From contig NZ_JPHU01000005.1 in NCBI RefSeq assembly GCF_000733125.1, positions 1-64,000 of the forward strand: a DNA stretch of 64,000 nucleotides. The letters are read 5' to 3'. The position numbers were made by a program, and so were the translations under genes. Shown here one piece after another: positions 1 through 7,151 of the stretch. The number at the start of each line of letters is the position of its first letter. The first letter of the stretch is position 1. The notes below the pieces were generated by a model. That model worked only from the letters and a program-made list of their open reading frames with translations. It was not told where the DNA came from and did not search any database. Origin of the DNA: Parvularcula oceani. GTDB lineage: Bacteria > Pseudomonadota > Alphaproteobacteria > Caulobacterales > Parvularculaceae.

Positions 1-2
1 TC

Positions 3-140
3 CAACTGGTGAGGCGTGTGTTCTCTCAAACGGGTGGAGAGCGTACTGTCGGAGAGCTGTTCTTTATCAACGATTCGATGAAAAGTTCGCCGGTCAGACG
101 CGGTTTTATGGAGCCGCTGCTGCAACTACGACAATGCTAG
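3..140 (+). CDS. C-terminal end of an unknown protein (5' part outside window)
   Basis: An open frame enters from the left edge and stops at TAG 138-140, giving about 45 residues. It reads like ordinary protein (for example GGERTVGELFFINDSM), whereas the other two forward frames are less convincing over this stretch. The stop overlaps the ATG of the next gene by 7 nt (ATGCTAG), the same kind of overlap seen between the next two genes, so it is probably the first visible member of a translationally coupled set. I do not recognise a family. The start and most of the protein lie outside the window. Confidence 0.5.
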   Translation, partial: QLVRRVFSQTGGERTVGELFFINDSMKSSPVRRGFMEPLLQLRQC

Positions 141-607
141 CGAACCTAACTATGCCCTTCAGTAGGGTGGCGGCTTCGAGTACGACTCGCCAGTTTATGG
201 CAGACGTGAGTTCCGCCCTCGAGCAAAAGAACGTCGCTATGGCTAAACAACTGCAATCCGGCGCACTGGAAGGAAACAACCTCGATGCGCAATTTATAGC
301 GATGGAGCAAAGCGCAGTTCAAGAAATGCTCAATTCCTTCAAGCAGCGTGATCCATCGGGCTACAATGACATGATTGCAGAAGTTAATGCTCTCCTAAAT
401 CCAACAGGTGCGATGAGGCGTACTGCCAATGCGCGGCCGACAGATGCAGCTTACCTAGAGGTTGTAGATAAGGTTCGATCCAAGCTTGGCAGGGATATTG
501 ATTTTGAAAATCAAGAGGATCGAGAGGCGATTGGCCATGCGCTGGTTGGAGAAATTCGCGGGGGCAACAACTGTATGGTCACCGGGAGCCATATACGTAG
601 ATGCTGA
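134..607 (+). CDS. hypothetical protein, middle gene of a tightly overlapping trio
   Basis: This 157-residue protein has no recognisable domain, signal peptide or clear membrane segment. It is largely helical by composition, with Ala/Gln/Met-rich stretches in the first 90 residues and a Cys/Gly/His-containing tail (GGNNCMVTGSHIRRC). There is no strong Shine-Dalgarno before ATG 134. The ATG overlaps the stop of the upstream reading frame, so translation is probably coupled. The frame is open back to base 2, so a start outside the window cannot be excluded, but the ATG fits better with the overlap pattern. The following membrane-protein gene starts inside its stop (ATGCTGA at 601-607). GC content is visibly lower than in the core genes. 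The function is unknown. Lying beside RHS debris, it could be an effector or immunity component, which is inference only. Confidence 0.55.
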   Translation: MLANLTMPFSRVAASSTTRQFMADVSSALEQKNVAMAKQLQSGALEGNNLDAQFIAMEQSAVQEMLNSFKQRDPSGYNDMIAEVNALLNPTGAMRRTANARPTDAAYLEVVDKVRSKLGRDIDFENQEDREAIGHALVGEIRGGNNCMVTGSHIRRC

Positions 608-1002
608 ATTTGCCAAAAAGTGTAGCCTGGTTCATCGAAAGGATCGTCGAAACGTTTGCGGCGGCTTGTCTCCTGTTGTGGGTAGATGGGCCGAGCAGCA
701 ACCCGCGATTTGATGGGGTATTGGGAGAGATAATCCTGGCTGTAGTTCTCGTTTTGATTTTTTCTGTGATGTCGGGATATATCTTCTCTACAATAGCTTT
801 GAGATTGTTCCGAAGAGCCAAGTCCGCTCTAGGCCAGGTGGCGGGAATGATAGCCGCATTCCTAATGCACACATTGGCCTACGCAGTACTGACCGGTGGA
901 CGGTTCGAGGATTTCGGTCTTCTGGCAATTGGGGGGGCAACTATTGTGGGGGCTGTAACTTTAGCTTCCTGTGTCGTGCTTTCGCGACCTACAGCTATGT
1001 GA
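601..1002 (+). CDS. small multi-pass membrane protein
   Basis: This 133-residue protein has three clear hydrophobic segments (roughly residues 43-66, 79-98 and 104-127) and an amphipathic N-terminal one (about 13-30), so it is predicted to span the inner membrane three or four times. It overlaps the upstream gene by 7 nt and is almost certainly co-translated with it. No family is recognised. Its TGA stop (1000-1002) abuts or overlaps what looks like the left end of an IS3-type element, so the natural C-terminus may have been cut or replaced. A small membrane partner next to polymorphic-toxin debris suggests an immunity role, but nothing in the sequence proves it. Confidence 0.55.
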   Translation: MLNLPKSVAWFIERIVETFAAACLLLWVDGPSSNPRFDGVLGEIILAVVLVLIFSVMSGYIFSTIALRLFRRAKSALGQVAGMIAAFLMHTLAYAVLTGGRFEDFGLLAIGGATIVGAVTLASCVVLSRPTAM

Positions 1003-1098
1003 GGTGGTCCCGGAGAACTGGACAGGTGGATAAGCTACTCCCGACGTGAAGGACGGACGGGATGAAGAGGACGAGGAAGCGCTACGGCGCGTCGAACG
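1003..1098 (+). mobile_element. probable left-end remnant of an IS3-family element
   Basis: The stretch beginning tggtcccggagaactggaca, followed about 40 nt later by ATG and codons for MKRTRKRY, matches my recollection of the left end plus orfA start of IS3-family elements. After about 10 codons the frame passes straight into RHS-type sequence, so only the terminus survives. No orfB or right end is visible. The element may have supplied a start codon and upstream sequence to the RHS fragment. The identification rests on the short terminal sequence and the N-terminal peptide only. Confidence 0.4.
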
Positions 1099-2474
1099 GG
1101 GTGGGTCAGCTCTTGTCGAGCGCGATGAACGACAACCTCCCCGCCCTGCCTTCGGGCGGCAGCCCGCTCGTGTGGACGCCCGGGGCGGCCGGGGTGCAGA
1201 ACGGCGCGACGGCTTACGCGGCCAACACGCTGAACCAGTACACGAGCGTCCGCTCTGCGAGCCCCGCCTACGACGCCAACGGCAACCTGACGGCCGACGG
1301 CGAGTTGAGCGGCAAGTTCTTCGCCTACAACGCCGAGATCCGGCTCTTCCGCGTGCGCGAAGGCAGCTCGTCGGGTCCGGTCGTGGCGACCTACCTGCAC
1401 TACGCGGACGGCAACCGGCGCTACAAGGACGTCGCGGGCGGGGCGAAGACCGCCTTCTTCCACACGGGCGACTAGGAGATCCTGGAGACGGACGGTGTTT
1501 GGCCCATGAACCAGGGTACGGTCCTTCGCCGCTACGTGCGCCTGCCGGGCTCGGCGGACGAGGCGCTCTTGACGATCGAGTATCAGGACTGTGCGAGCGC
1601 CTCAGGCTGCACGCGCTACGCGGCGCTCGACCGCTTGGGCTCGGCCGCTGCGGTCGCGGACGCCTCGGGCAGCCTCCTTGGGACCTACGCCTACTCGCCC
1701 TACGGCCAAGCTCTCGGCGACGACGGCGGCCACCCCTTCCGCTTCACCGGGCAAAGGCTCGATCCCGAGACCGGCCTCTACTACTACAAGGCCCGCTATT
1801 ACGACCCCGAGCGCGGCCGCTTCCTGCAGACCGATCCCATCGGCTACGCCGACTAGATGAACCTCTACGCCTATGTGGGGAACGATCCGGTCAACGCGAC
1901 GGATCCCGATGGCATGAGCCGCATACGAGAAATGCGGCGCAGGCGTCATGAACGGGCGGTAAAGAAGCTCGAACGGCAACTGCGGAAAGAAATGGGATCC
2001 GACGCTAGTAAGTACGACTTTGTAACGGAACTCTCGGTCAGCGTCAGTGTCAAAGGCGTGCCAGTCAGGCGGAATATAGATTTAGCTGTAATTCCAAAAG
2101 ACCGGGAGCATTTGTCTGATGCACGCTTTTACGAAGTGAAAGGCCGAGCCACCAAGAGCTAGGCCGGCCGCTCATCGGCGATGGCGAAGAACGTCGCTCG
2201 AAAAGCTACAGGCCCTTTTGGTCATGCAAATGGATTCGTGAATCTGTATCGCAAATCTGCGATTGTCGGCCAGATCGGCAAAGATGCGGCTATCATGGCT
2301 GGTCAAGGAGAGTTTAGAAGTAATAAATCCGCCGTTTCGGACCTTAAAGGATTCAAAGTACCTACTAGAGTATCAACGACCTGGGCTCTTTTCCCGGCCA
2401 AAGGGCCGTTCACGGGGGCGCCGAAGATGATTGGATTGGGGCCGAACATATGCTCTGACGACGTAGTGTCCTGA
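1062..2474 (+). pseudogene. RHS-family polymorphic toxin C-terminal fragment with three in-frame TAG codons and a nuclease-like tip
   Basis: Four consecutive open segments lie in one frame, separated by single TAG codons at 1473-1475, 1854-1856 and 2160-2162. RHS/YD hallmarks include YDANGNLTADGE, LGTYAYSPYGQ, TGLYYYKARYYDPERGRF, DPIGYAD and NLYAYVGNDPVNATDPDG, which is the conserved end of the RHS core. The segment after it is an unrelated lower-GC tip domain. It contains NIDLAV followed by FYEVKG, the spacing expected of a PD-(D/E)xK nuclease active site. The family places glutamine at the first two stop positions (DQEILE, DQMNLYAYV), consistent with CAG to TAG changes. IS630 insertion at TA 2464-2465 replaced only the last seven codons. 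The original end continues at 3615-3638 (ETLLGID, then stop). The large N-terminal RHS barrel is absent, so this is an orphan tip or remnant. Confidence 0.8.
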
Positions 2475-3557
2475 ATCGGAAGTCCCGTTCATTTTCAGGC
2501 AGAAGCGTTTGACGGCAGCGAGGATGTCGTCGGCGGACTTGGTCCAGCGGAAGGGTTTGGGGTCCTGGTTGTGGCTGTCGATGTAGGCGTGGATGGCCTG
2601 CTGGAGCTCGTCCGTAGAACGATGAACCCCTCGACGGATCGCCTTCTCGGTGAGGGCAGAGAAGAAGCGCTCCACCTGATTGATCCAGGAAGATGAGGTC
2701 GGCGTGAAGTGCGGGTGCCAGCGGGGATGGCGGGCGAACCAGGCCTTGATCGTCTTGGTCTTGTGCGAGGAGGCGTTGTCCATGACGACGTGGACGTCGA
2801 GTTCCTTGGGAACGTTAGCCTCGATCTCGTTCAGGAACCGCTCGAACTCGACCGCTCGGTGACGGGAGAAGCAACGCCCTGCGACCTCGCCGGTGGCCAC
2901 ATCGAGAGCGGCGAAGAGTGATGTCGTACCGTGCCGGACGTAGCGGTCCGCTCGGCGCTCGGGCACGCCTGGTGCCATGGGCAGGACCGGCTTGTCCCGC
3001 TCGAGCGCCTGAATCTGGGACTTCTCGTCCACGCACAGCACCACCGCCCGCGCCGGCGGGTTCAGGTAGAGGCCGACGATGTCTCTGACCTTCTCCACGA
3101 ACAGAGGGTCGGTGGAGAGTTTGAAGGTCTCCGCCCGGTGCGGCTGCAGCCCGAAGGCCTGCCAGATGCGGTGCACCGTCGACGGCGCGTAGCCCGTCTC
3201 CTTCGCCATCGAACGCAGGCTCCAGTGCGTCGTGCCCTTCGGGGTCGTCTCCAGCGTCTTCGCGATGATTGCGGCGATCTCCTCGTCCCCGATCTGCCGC
3301 GGCGCGCCTGGCCGGGGCTCGTCGTAGAGCCCGTCCATCCGACCCTGTGCGAACCGCTTCCGCCAGCGGCCGACCGTGTGGTTGTCCGTGCCGACCTCGC
3401 GCGCGATCGCAGCGTTGCTCAGGCCATCCGCTGCCAGGAGCACAATCCGCGCCCGCTGCGCCAGGTACTGCTCAGTCTTCCGACGACGGACCAGTGCTTC
3501 GAGACCCGCCCGCTCCTCCGCCGACAGCGTGATCTCGACGACCTTGTAGCGTGCCAT
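2373..3557 (-). CDS. IS630-family transposase, with read-through C-terminal extension
   Basis: The protein has an N-terminal winged-helix/HTH region (DGLSNAAIAREVGTDNHTVG), a linker with a second HTH (APSTVHRIWQAFGLQ) and a DDE catalytic core: VVLCVDEKSQIQA, then VVMDNASSHKTK, then SSSWINQVERFF for the last acidic residue. ATG 3557 gives MARYKVVEIT, the usual start of this group. The family length is about 360 residues, and residue 364 (His) is the last codon inside the IS. No stop occurs there. The next codon is TAC, made from the TA target plus C, so translation runs 30 codons into flanking RHS DNA before TGA at 2373. Some IS630 relatives borrow a stop from the target TA, and here the flank did not provide one. 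The tail is antisense to the toxin tip. Confidence 0.85.
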   Translation of the reverse strand: MARYKVVEITLSAEERAGLEALVRRRKTEQYLAQRARIVLLAADGLSNAAIAREVGTDNHTVGRWRKRFAQGRMDGLYDEPRPGAPRQIGDEEIAAIIAKTLETTPKGTTHWSLRSMAKETGYAPSTVHRIWQAFGLQPHRAETFKLSTDPLFVEKVRDIVGLYLNPPARAVVLCVDEKSQIQALERDKPVLPMAPGVPERRADRYVRHGTTSLFAALDVATGEVAGRCFSRHRAVEFERFLNEIEANVPKELDVHVVMDNASSHKTKTIKAWFARHPRWHPHFTPTSSSWINQVERFFSALTEKAIRRGVHRSTDELQQAIHAYIDSHNQDPKPFRWTKSADDILAAVKRFCLKMNGTSDSGHYVVRAYVRPQSNHLRRPRERPFGREKSPGR

Positions 3558-3612
3558 GTCCTCCTCACATCCAAACCCGAAGGATATGTAGGAAACTTCT
3601 CGATCAGGACAG
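2466..3612 (-). mobile_element. IS630-family insertion sequence, complete
   Basis: This 1147-bp element carries one transposase gene on the minus strand. Imperfect terminal inverted repeats are visible: gtgtcctgaatcggaagt reading inward from 2466, and ctgtcctgatcgagaagt reading inward from 3612. Each end is flanked by TA (2464-2465 and 3613-3614), the target duplication typical of the IS630/Tc1-mariner superfamily. Removing the element and one TA rejoins the RHS toxin frame to its last codons and stop. Both ends and the transposase look intact, so the element may be recent or still mobile. Confidence 0.85.
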
Positions 3613-3660
3613 TAGAGACACTCCTCGGGATCGATTAGCAAGGTAGTATGAGGTTTACCT

Positions 3661-4068
3661 ATGGCATTAATAGATAATGTTACGTTTTACTTGCCTGACG
3701 GGTATGAAGATTCGGAAGAAACCTTCGACAACTATCTTGTACCCATGGGCATGTTTGTTGTATGGGCGGGAAAACGCGGCCTCCTTGCAGATTCATGCTT
3801 TGAAGGCGGAAACAATTTCGTCGATGAGGTAGCAGCCGGCGAACTCTCTTGCCGCGACGTAACCGATTTTGAATTCGATGGTAAGTTATATGATTATCAC
3901 TTCTCTGAGCGTGGGTTACCATTTGCTGAGAGCTATTATAAGACAGGGAAGTACTATCAGGATTTGAAATTAGAGTTCGGCTCAGAAAACGAGATTCCCG
4001 ATGACGACGCTTCTCTCAAGCGTGTTATGGAAATACTCGACATGAGGTTCGACGAAACGACGAGGTAG
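3661..4068 (+). CDS. putative immunity protein (DUF7832-like)
   Basis: This is a 135-residue acidic cytosolic protein. The layout LVPMGMFVVWAGKRGLL, then a DGKLYDYHF segment, then GLPFAESYYKTGKYYQDLK resembles DUF7832-type proteins, which are often found downstream of polymorphic toxins. Its ATG lies 22 nt after the original stop (3636-3638) of the RHS toxin once the IS630 insertion is removed. That is the normal place for a cognate immunity gene. The region is clearly more AT-rich than the core genome, which fits acquisition together with the toxin tip. The gene is intact, whereas the toxin reading frame is broken. The family match is from memory and moderate. The immunity role is inferred from position. 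Confidence 0.65.
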   Translation: MALIDNVTFYLPDGYEDSEETFDNYLVPMGMFVVWAGKRGLLADSCFEGGNNFVDEVAAGELSCRDVTDFEFDGKLYDYHFSERGLPFAESYYKTGKYYQDLKLEFGSENEIPDDDASLKRVMEILDMRFDETTR

Positions 4069-4163
4069 TTTAGAGATCGAAATCTTACTTTGGCTCCGGA
4101 GCTATAAACCGTCTAGCGGCGTGAACGCGTTCGTCATTCCCGGTCTTCAAATGGAGACCGACG

Positions 4164-4282
4164 ATGGCGGACAACCTGTTTTGGCTGACGGAGGCGCAGT
4201 GCGAGCGACTGAGGTTTTTGCCGCCTGACAAGGTGCGGGGCGTGTCCAGGGCCGGTGATCGCAAACCCATCAGCGGCATTGA
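4164..4282 (+). pseudogene. IS5-family transposase N-terminal remnant
   Basis: ATG 4164 begins MADNLFWLTEAQCERL, followed by GVSRAGDRKPISGI, the typical first 40 residues of IS5-family transposases. Similarity stops near 4280, where the sequence switches to an opposite-strand pRiA4b-like fragment. Only the 5' end of the transposase gene remains, so this is an insertion-sequence scar and not a functional element. The terminal repeat could not be defined with confidence. It probably lies around 4110-4160. Confidence 0.6.
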
Positions 4283-4618
4283 GAAGCCGTATAGAACGTC
4301 GATGCGGTGCTCCCACCCGGCCCCGAAGTCGTAGAGGTAGAAGGATTGACCGACGATGCTGGAAAGCTTGTCCAGCCGCGCGGTGGTCGCCTTATATGTC
4401 CGCCCGCCGTCCATGTTGGGCGCGGCACCGCAACAACGACCATTAACTTCGAACTCCCATAAGTGGTAGTCGAACTACAGGGACGCTGCCTGAATCGTGT
4501 CGTGCAGCCCTTTGAAAGTCGTCGACATCGGCCCGGCGATCCCGCGCTAGGGCGCCGGATCGAGATCACGAATGGTCACCTGCAGCCGAGCAGCATCCAG
4601 CTGCTCCTCGCTAGCCAT
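4281..4618 (-). pseudogene. decayed plasmid pRiA4b ORF-3-like gene
   Basis: Reading from ATG 4618 on the minus strand gives LQVTIRDLDPAP, stop, RGIAGPMSTTFKGLHDTIQA, ASL, stop, FDYHLWEFEVNG, NMDGGRTYKATTARLDKL and FYLYDFGAGWEHRIDV. These are the successive motifs of the pRiA4b ORF-3-like family. Two in-frame TAG codons sit where the family carries tryptophan (PxWRR and LWxDxHLWEF), so both look like TGG to TAG changes. The downstream half is replaced by the IS5 scrap near 4280. The family's role is not established, but it is common on plasmids and islands. This copy is non-functional. Confidence 0.7.
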
Positions 4619-4781
4619 AGCACTCTTCTTGAAGCCGCTACGATGCTCCGAAGCAAGCGATGAGTCTGCGATCGGTACGCATTTTAACACATCAATTTAC
4701 TACCAGTGTACTACCAGCTCCAGCGCCACCCTTGAAGTCTGAGAAGGCCGTCGCGCAAGTATCTGTTCTGACCGCGCTTTT
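4619..4781. other. intergenic spacer between island debris and tRNA-Gly, no gene seen
   Basis: This 163-nt, relatively AT-rich stretch contains a short direct repeat (actaccag at about 4699 and 4711) but no convincing coding frame, terminator or integrase. It lies immediately past the 3' end of a tRNA gene, a favoured integration point for islands. I could not find a second copy of the tRNA 3' end inside the window to act as the other attachment site. Confidence 0.4.
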
Positions 4782-4855
4782 TGGAGCGGGTAGCGGGAAT
4801 CGAACCCGCATCCTCAGCTTGGAAGGCTGCTGCACTACCATTGTGCTATACCCGC
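4782..4855 (-). tRNA. tRNA-Gly (anticodon UCC)
   Basis: On the minus strand the 74-nt sequence folds as a complete cloverleaf. The acceptor GCGGGTA pairs with TACCCGC, the anticodon loop reads CTTCCAA with anticodon TCC, and the T-arm carries GGTTCGATTCC. The CCA end is encoded at 4784-4782. It lies 15 nt downstream of tRNA-Tyr and is probably co-transcribed with it. Its 3' end faces the accessory region. Confidence 0.93.
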
Positions 4856-4870
4856 GCCGCGCCGGACGGG

Positions 4871-4955
4871 TGGTGGAGGGGGCTGGATTCGAACCAGCGT
4901 ACGCTACGCGGGCAGATTTACAGTCTGCTGCCTTTAACCACTCGGCCACCCCTCC
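4871..4955 (-). tRNA. tRNA-Tyr (anticodon GUA)
   Basis: This 85-nt class II tRNA has acceptor GGAGGGG paired with CCCCTCC, anticodon loop CTGTAAA (GTA), a long variable arm (about CCCGCGTAGCGTACGC) and T-arm GGTTCGAATCC. The CCA end is encoded. The long variable arm with a GTA anticodon is diagnostic of bacterial tRNA-Tyr. It heads a Tyr-Gly tRNA pair on the minus strand, divergent from rlmB. Confidence 0.93.
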
Positions 4956-5055
4956 AGGGCACGTCCGACGTGAGGGCGCCGTATAATAGAGGGGCTTTGA
5001 TGGGGCAAGCCCAAACGGGCCTGTTCTCAACGTATGGCGAGGGCGCTAGGCGCTT

Positions 5056-5838
5056 GTGATGACGAAACCTCCTCAACCCGCAGGCCGACAGGGCCATGGC
5101 CGCAAGACCGCGCCAGAGCGCGTCTGGATCTATGGCCGCCATCCGGTCCTGGCCGCGCTGCGCAATCCGGCCCGCCGCTGCCGCCGCCTCCTCGCCACGC
5201 GCAACGCCGCCGCCTGGCTCGATGAGCAGGGCTGGGACGGCAAGGCGCCGGAGGACGCCAAGCCCGACGCTATTGACGGCCTGCTGCCGCCCGGCGCGGT
5301 GCATCAGGGCCTCGCCGCCCAATTCACCGACCTGCCCCGCCTGCGGCTAAAAGAGGTCTGCGATCCCGCCAGGGGCGCGCCGGTCCTCGTCCTCGACCAA
5401 GTCACCGACCCGCAGAATCTCGGCGCCAGCCTGAGGATCGCCGCCGCCTTCGGCGCGCAGGCCGTGGTGGTGCAGGACCGCCGCACGCCGCCCGTCTCGG
5501 GCGCGCTCGCCAAGGCGGCGGCGGGAACGGCGGAGACCGTGCCGCTGGTGCGGGTGGTCAACATCGCCCGCGCGCTGGAAGCGCTGCACGATCTCGGCTT
5601 CGAGACGGCGGGCCTCGCCGGAGAGGGCGCGACGCCCCTGCCCCGGTTCACGCCGCAGGCGCCGGTCGCGCTCGTTCTCGGCGCCGAAGGACCGGGCCTG
5701 CGCCAGCTCGTGCGGGAAACCTGCCAGAGCCTTGTCTCGATCCCGATGCAAGAAGGCGTGGAAAGCTTGAATGTCGCCACGGCCGGCGCGGTCGCGCTCT
5801 ACGCGCTGACCGCCCTAAGCGGGGCTCAAGGCTCGTAG
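5056..5838 (+). CDS. rlmB: 23S rRNA (guanosine-2'-O-)-methyltransferase RlmB/TrmH family
   Basis: This SPOUT-class 2'-O-methyltransferase probably methylates G2251 of 23S rRNA in the P-loop region. An L30e-like substrate-binding domain occupies about residues 20-100 (VWIYGRHPVLAAL, HQGLAA). The knotted SAM domain follows with all three motifs: DQVTDPQNLGASLRIA, VLGAEGPGLR and SIPMQEGVESLNVA. The length of 260 residues is normal. GTG 5056 or ATG 5059 could be the start. The 3' end overlaps the convergent EF-hand gene by 13 nt. TrmH-family paralogues with other RNA targets are possible, but the N-terminal domain favours RlmB. Confidence 0.9.
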   Translation: MMTKPPQPAGRQGHGRKTAPERVWIYGRHPVLAALRNPARRCRRLLATRNAAAWLDEQGWDGKAPEDAKPDAIDGLLPPGAVHQGLAAQFTDLPRLRLKEVCDPARGAPVLVLDQVTDPQNLGASLRIAAAFGAQAVVVQDRRTPPVSGALAKAAAGTAETVPLVRVVNIARALEALHDLGFETAGLAGEGATPLPRFTPQAPVALVLGAEGPGLRQLVRETCQSLVSIPMQEGVESLNVATAGAVALYALTALSGAQGS

Positions 5839-6350
5839 CGCGCGATGCGCAGGGCGTAGGCAGGCAATTCGCGCCCCTTCAGCTCGCCATCGGCATCGAA
5901 ATCGGCGCTCGCGAAATCGCGCAGCTTGAGCGCGATCCAGCTTTCCGGGGTGAGGCTGCCCTCTCCCTCGGCAGCCGCATAGAATGCATCGCGGGCGATC
6001 GCGTCGAGCGAGATGCGCTCCGCCGGGGTCAGAGGCGCCGCGCCGGCTTCGGGCAGATCGATCCTCAGATCGTCACGCTCCGCGATCCGCAGCGCGCCGG
6101 CCGACCGGACCATATCCGCGAGCACGACGGTCTGGGCCGCGAACTCGTCCACGTCGATGCGGCGATCCTCGTTGAGGTCGATGCGCTCGAAAAGCGCCTC
6201 CGCGCTGTTCCAGGCATCCTGCAGGCGCAGCGTGCCCGCCTGCGTGGAAGAGGCTTCCGAGGCGTTCGTCTGCGAGATCGTGCCGGCCACGCCCCCGGCG
6301 CAGAGCACCGTGATGACCGCCGCGCTCATGATGAGGGCGAAACGCTTCAT
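5826..6350 (-). CDS. secreted or periplasmic EF-hand protein
   Basis: This 174-residue protein starts at ATG 6350 (MKRFALIMSAAVITV), giving a signal peptide or anchor over residues 1-25. Two EF-hand calcium loops are visible: DLNEDRRIDVDEF near residue 58 and DFDADGELKGREL near residue 150. The spacing and acidic residues agree with calmodulin-like sites, though the second loop has weaker ligands. It probably binds Ca2+ in the periplasm. The target is unknown. It is convergent with and overlaps rlmB. The longer upstream start would add ten Arg-rich residues before the signal peptide and is less likely. Confidence 0.75.
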   Translation of the reverse strand: MKRFALIMSAAVITVLCAGGVAGTISQTNASEASSTQAGTLRLQDAWNSAEALFERIDLNEDRRIDVDEFAAQTVVLADMVRSAGALRIAERDDLRIDLPEAGAAPLTPAERISLDAIARDAFYAAAEGEGSLTPESWIALKLRDFASADFDADGELKGRELPAYALRIARYEP

Positions 6351-6511
6351 TCTGACTGCCGCCCGGGAAGGGCGCTCCAACCGCTTGGATTGGTAACTTA
6401 TTTCTTAACGCGAAGCGTCTTTGAAGTCACACATCTGTGAAGGTGGACTTCGCCGCAGTCGAAGATCAGTGCAGTTCCGGCTTTCGGCAACGCCTGCGGG
6501 AAATAGGGCAG

Positions 6512-6543
6512 AAAAAAGGCCTCCCTGCGGCAGCAGGGAGGCC
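6512..6543 (-). terminator. rho-independent terminator of ndk
   Basis: An 11-bp perfect stem (ggcctccctgc / gcagggaggcc) with a 4-nt loop is followed, on the minus strand, by six T residues. It lies 25 nt after the ndk stop. Confidence 0.9.
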
Positions 6544-6567
6544 CGAAGCGCGCTTCAATGCTCCGCG

Positions 6568-6990
6568 TCAGCCGACGATCTCGTCCTCGGTGAAGAAGAA
6601 GGCGATTTCTTCCTTGGCCGTCTCGGCGGCATCCGAGCCGTGGACGGAATTGGCTTCGATCGATTCGGCGAATTCCTTGCGGATCGTGCCGTCCGCGGCA
6701 TCGGCCGGATTGGTCGCGCCCATGATCTCGCGATTGCGCGCCACGGCGTCCTCGCCTTCGAGGACCTGCACGACGACCGGGCCGGAGGTCATGAAGGAGA
6801 CGAGGTCTCCATAGAAGGGACGCTCCTTGTGGACGGCGTAGAACTGTTTCGCCTGGTCCTCGGTCATCTGGATGCGCTTCTGGGCGACGACGCGCAGGCC
6901 GCCTTCCTCGAGCTTGCTGATGATCTTGCCGGTGATGTTCCGGCGGGTCGCGTCGGGCTTGATGATGGAGAAGGTGCGGGTGGCTGCCAT
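6568..6990 (-). CDS. ndk: nucleoside diphosphate kinase
   Basis: It transfers the gamma-phosphate from ATP to NDPs through a phospho-histidine, balancing the NTP and dNTP pools in the cytosol. At 140 residues it has the standard length. The catalytic His117 is in NSVHGSD, and the nucleotide-binding residues lie in [18 protein letters not shown] and [11 protein letters not shown] 6990 ([13 protein letters not shown]) matches the family start, so the 17 upstream in-frame residues are not included. It is a monocistronic gene with a strong terminator. Confidence 0.97.
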   Translation of the reverse strand: MAATRTFSIIKPDATRRNITGKIISKLEEGGLRVVAQKRIQMTEDQAKQFYAVHKERPFYGDLVSFMTSGPVVVQVLEGEDAVARNREIMGATNPADAADGTIRKEFAESIEANSVHGSDAAETAKEEIAFFFTEDEIVG

Positions 6991-7151
6991 GGTTCGAGGT
7001 CCTGCAAGGGAAAAGGGAATAGTGGGCCGGGCGCCTAGCAATGGGAGGGGCGGTGGACAAGACAGGCTTGCGGCGCTGTGGCACGCTTCCTATTTCTTAT
7101 CGAGAAACGATGAAACGTTCATCGTGGGGAGCCGAGAAGGGAAAGAGCAGC

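Noticed and set aside
1046-1951. 301-codon plus-strand frame over the RHS region
   Set aside because: The frame with recognisable RHS motifs is the neighbouring one; this one has Arg/Gly-rich low-complexity sequence.
1473-2162. Reassignment of TAG to Gln (an alternative code) to explain the RHS stops
   Set aside because: Neighbouring functional genes such as tsaC and a thioesterase end in TAG in the same genome, so TAG is a normal stop; mutational decay is simpler. Readthrough is not excluded but has no support here.
4660-5030. ORFs overlapping the tRNA genes on both strands
   Set aside because: They simply read through tRNA-Gly and tRNA-Tyr sequence; no protein similarity.
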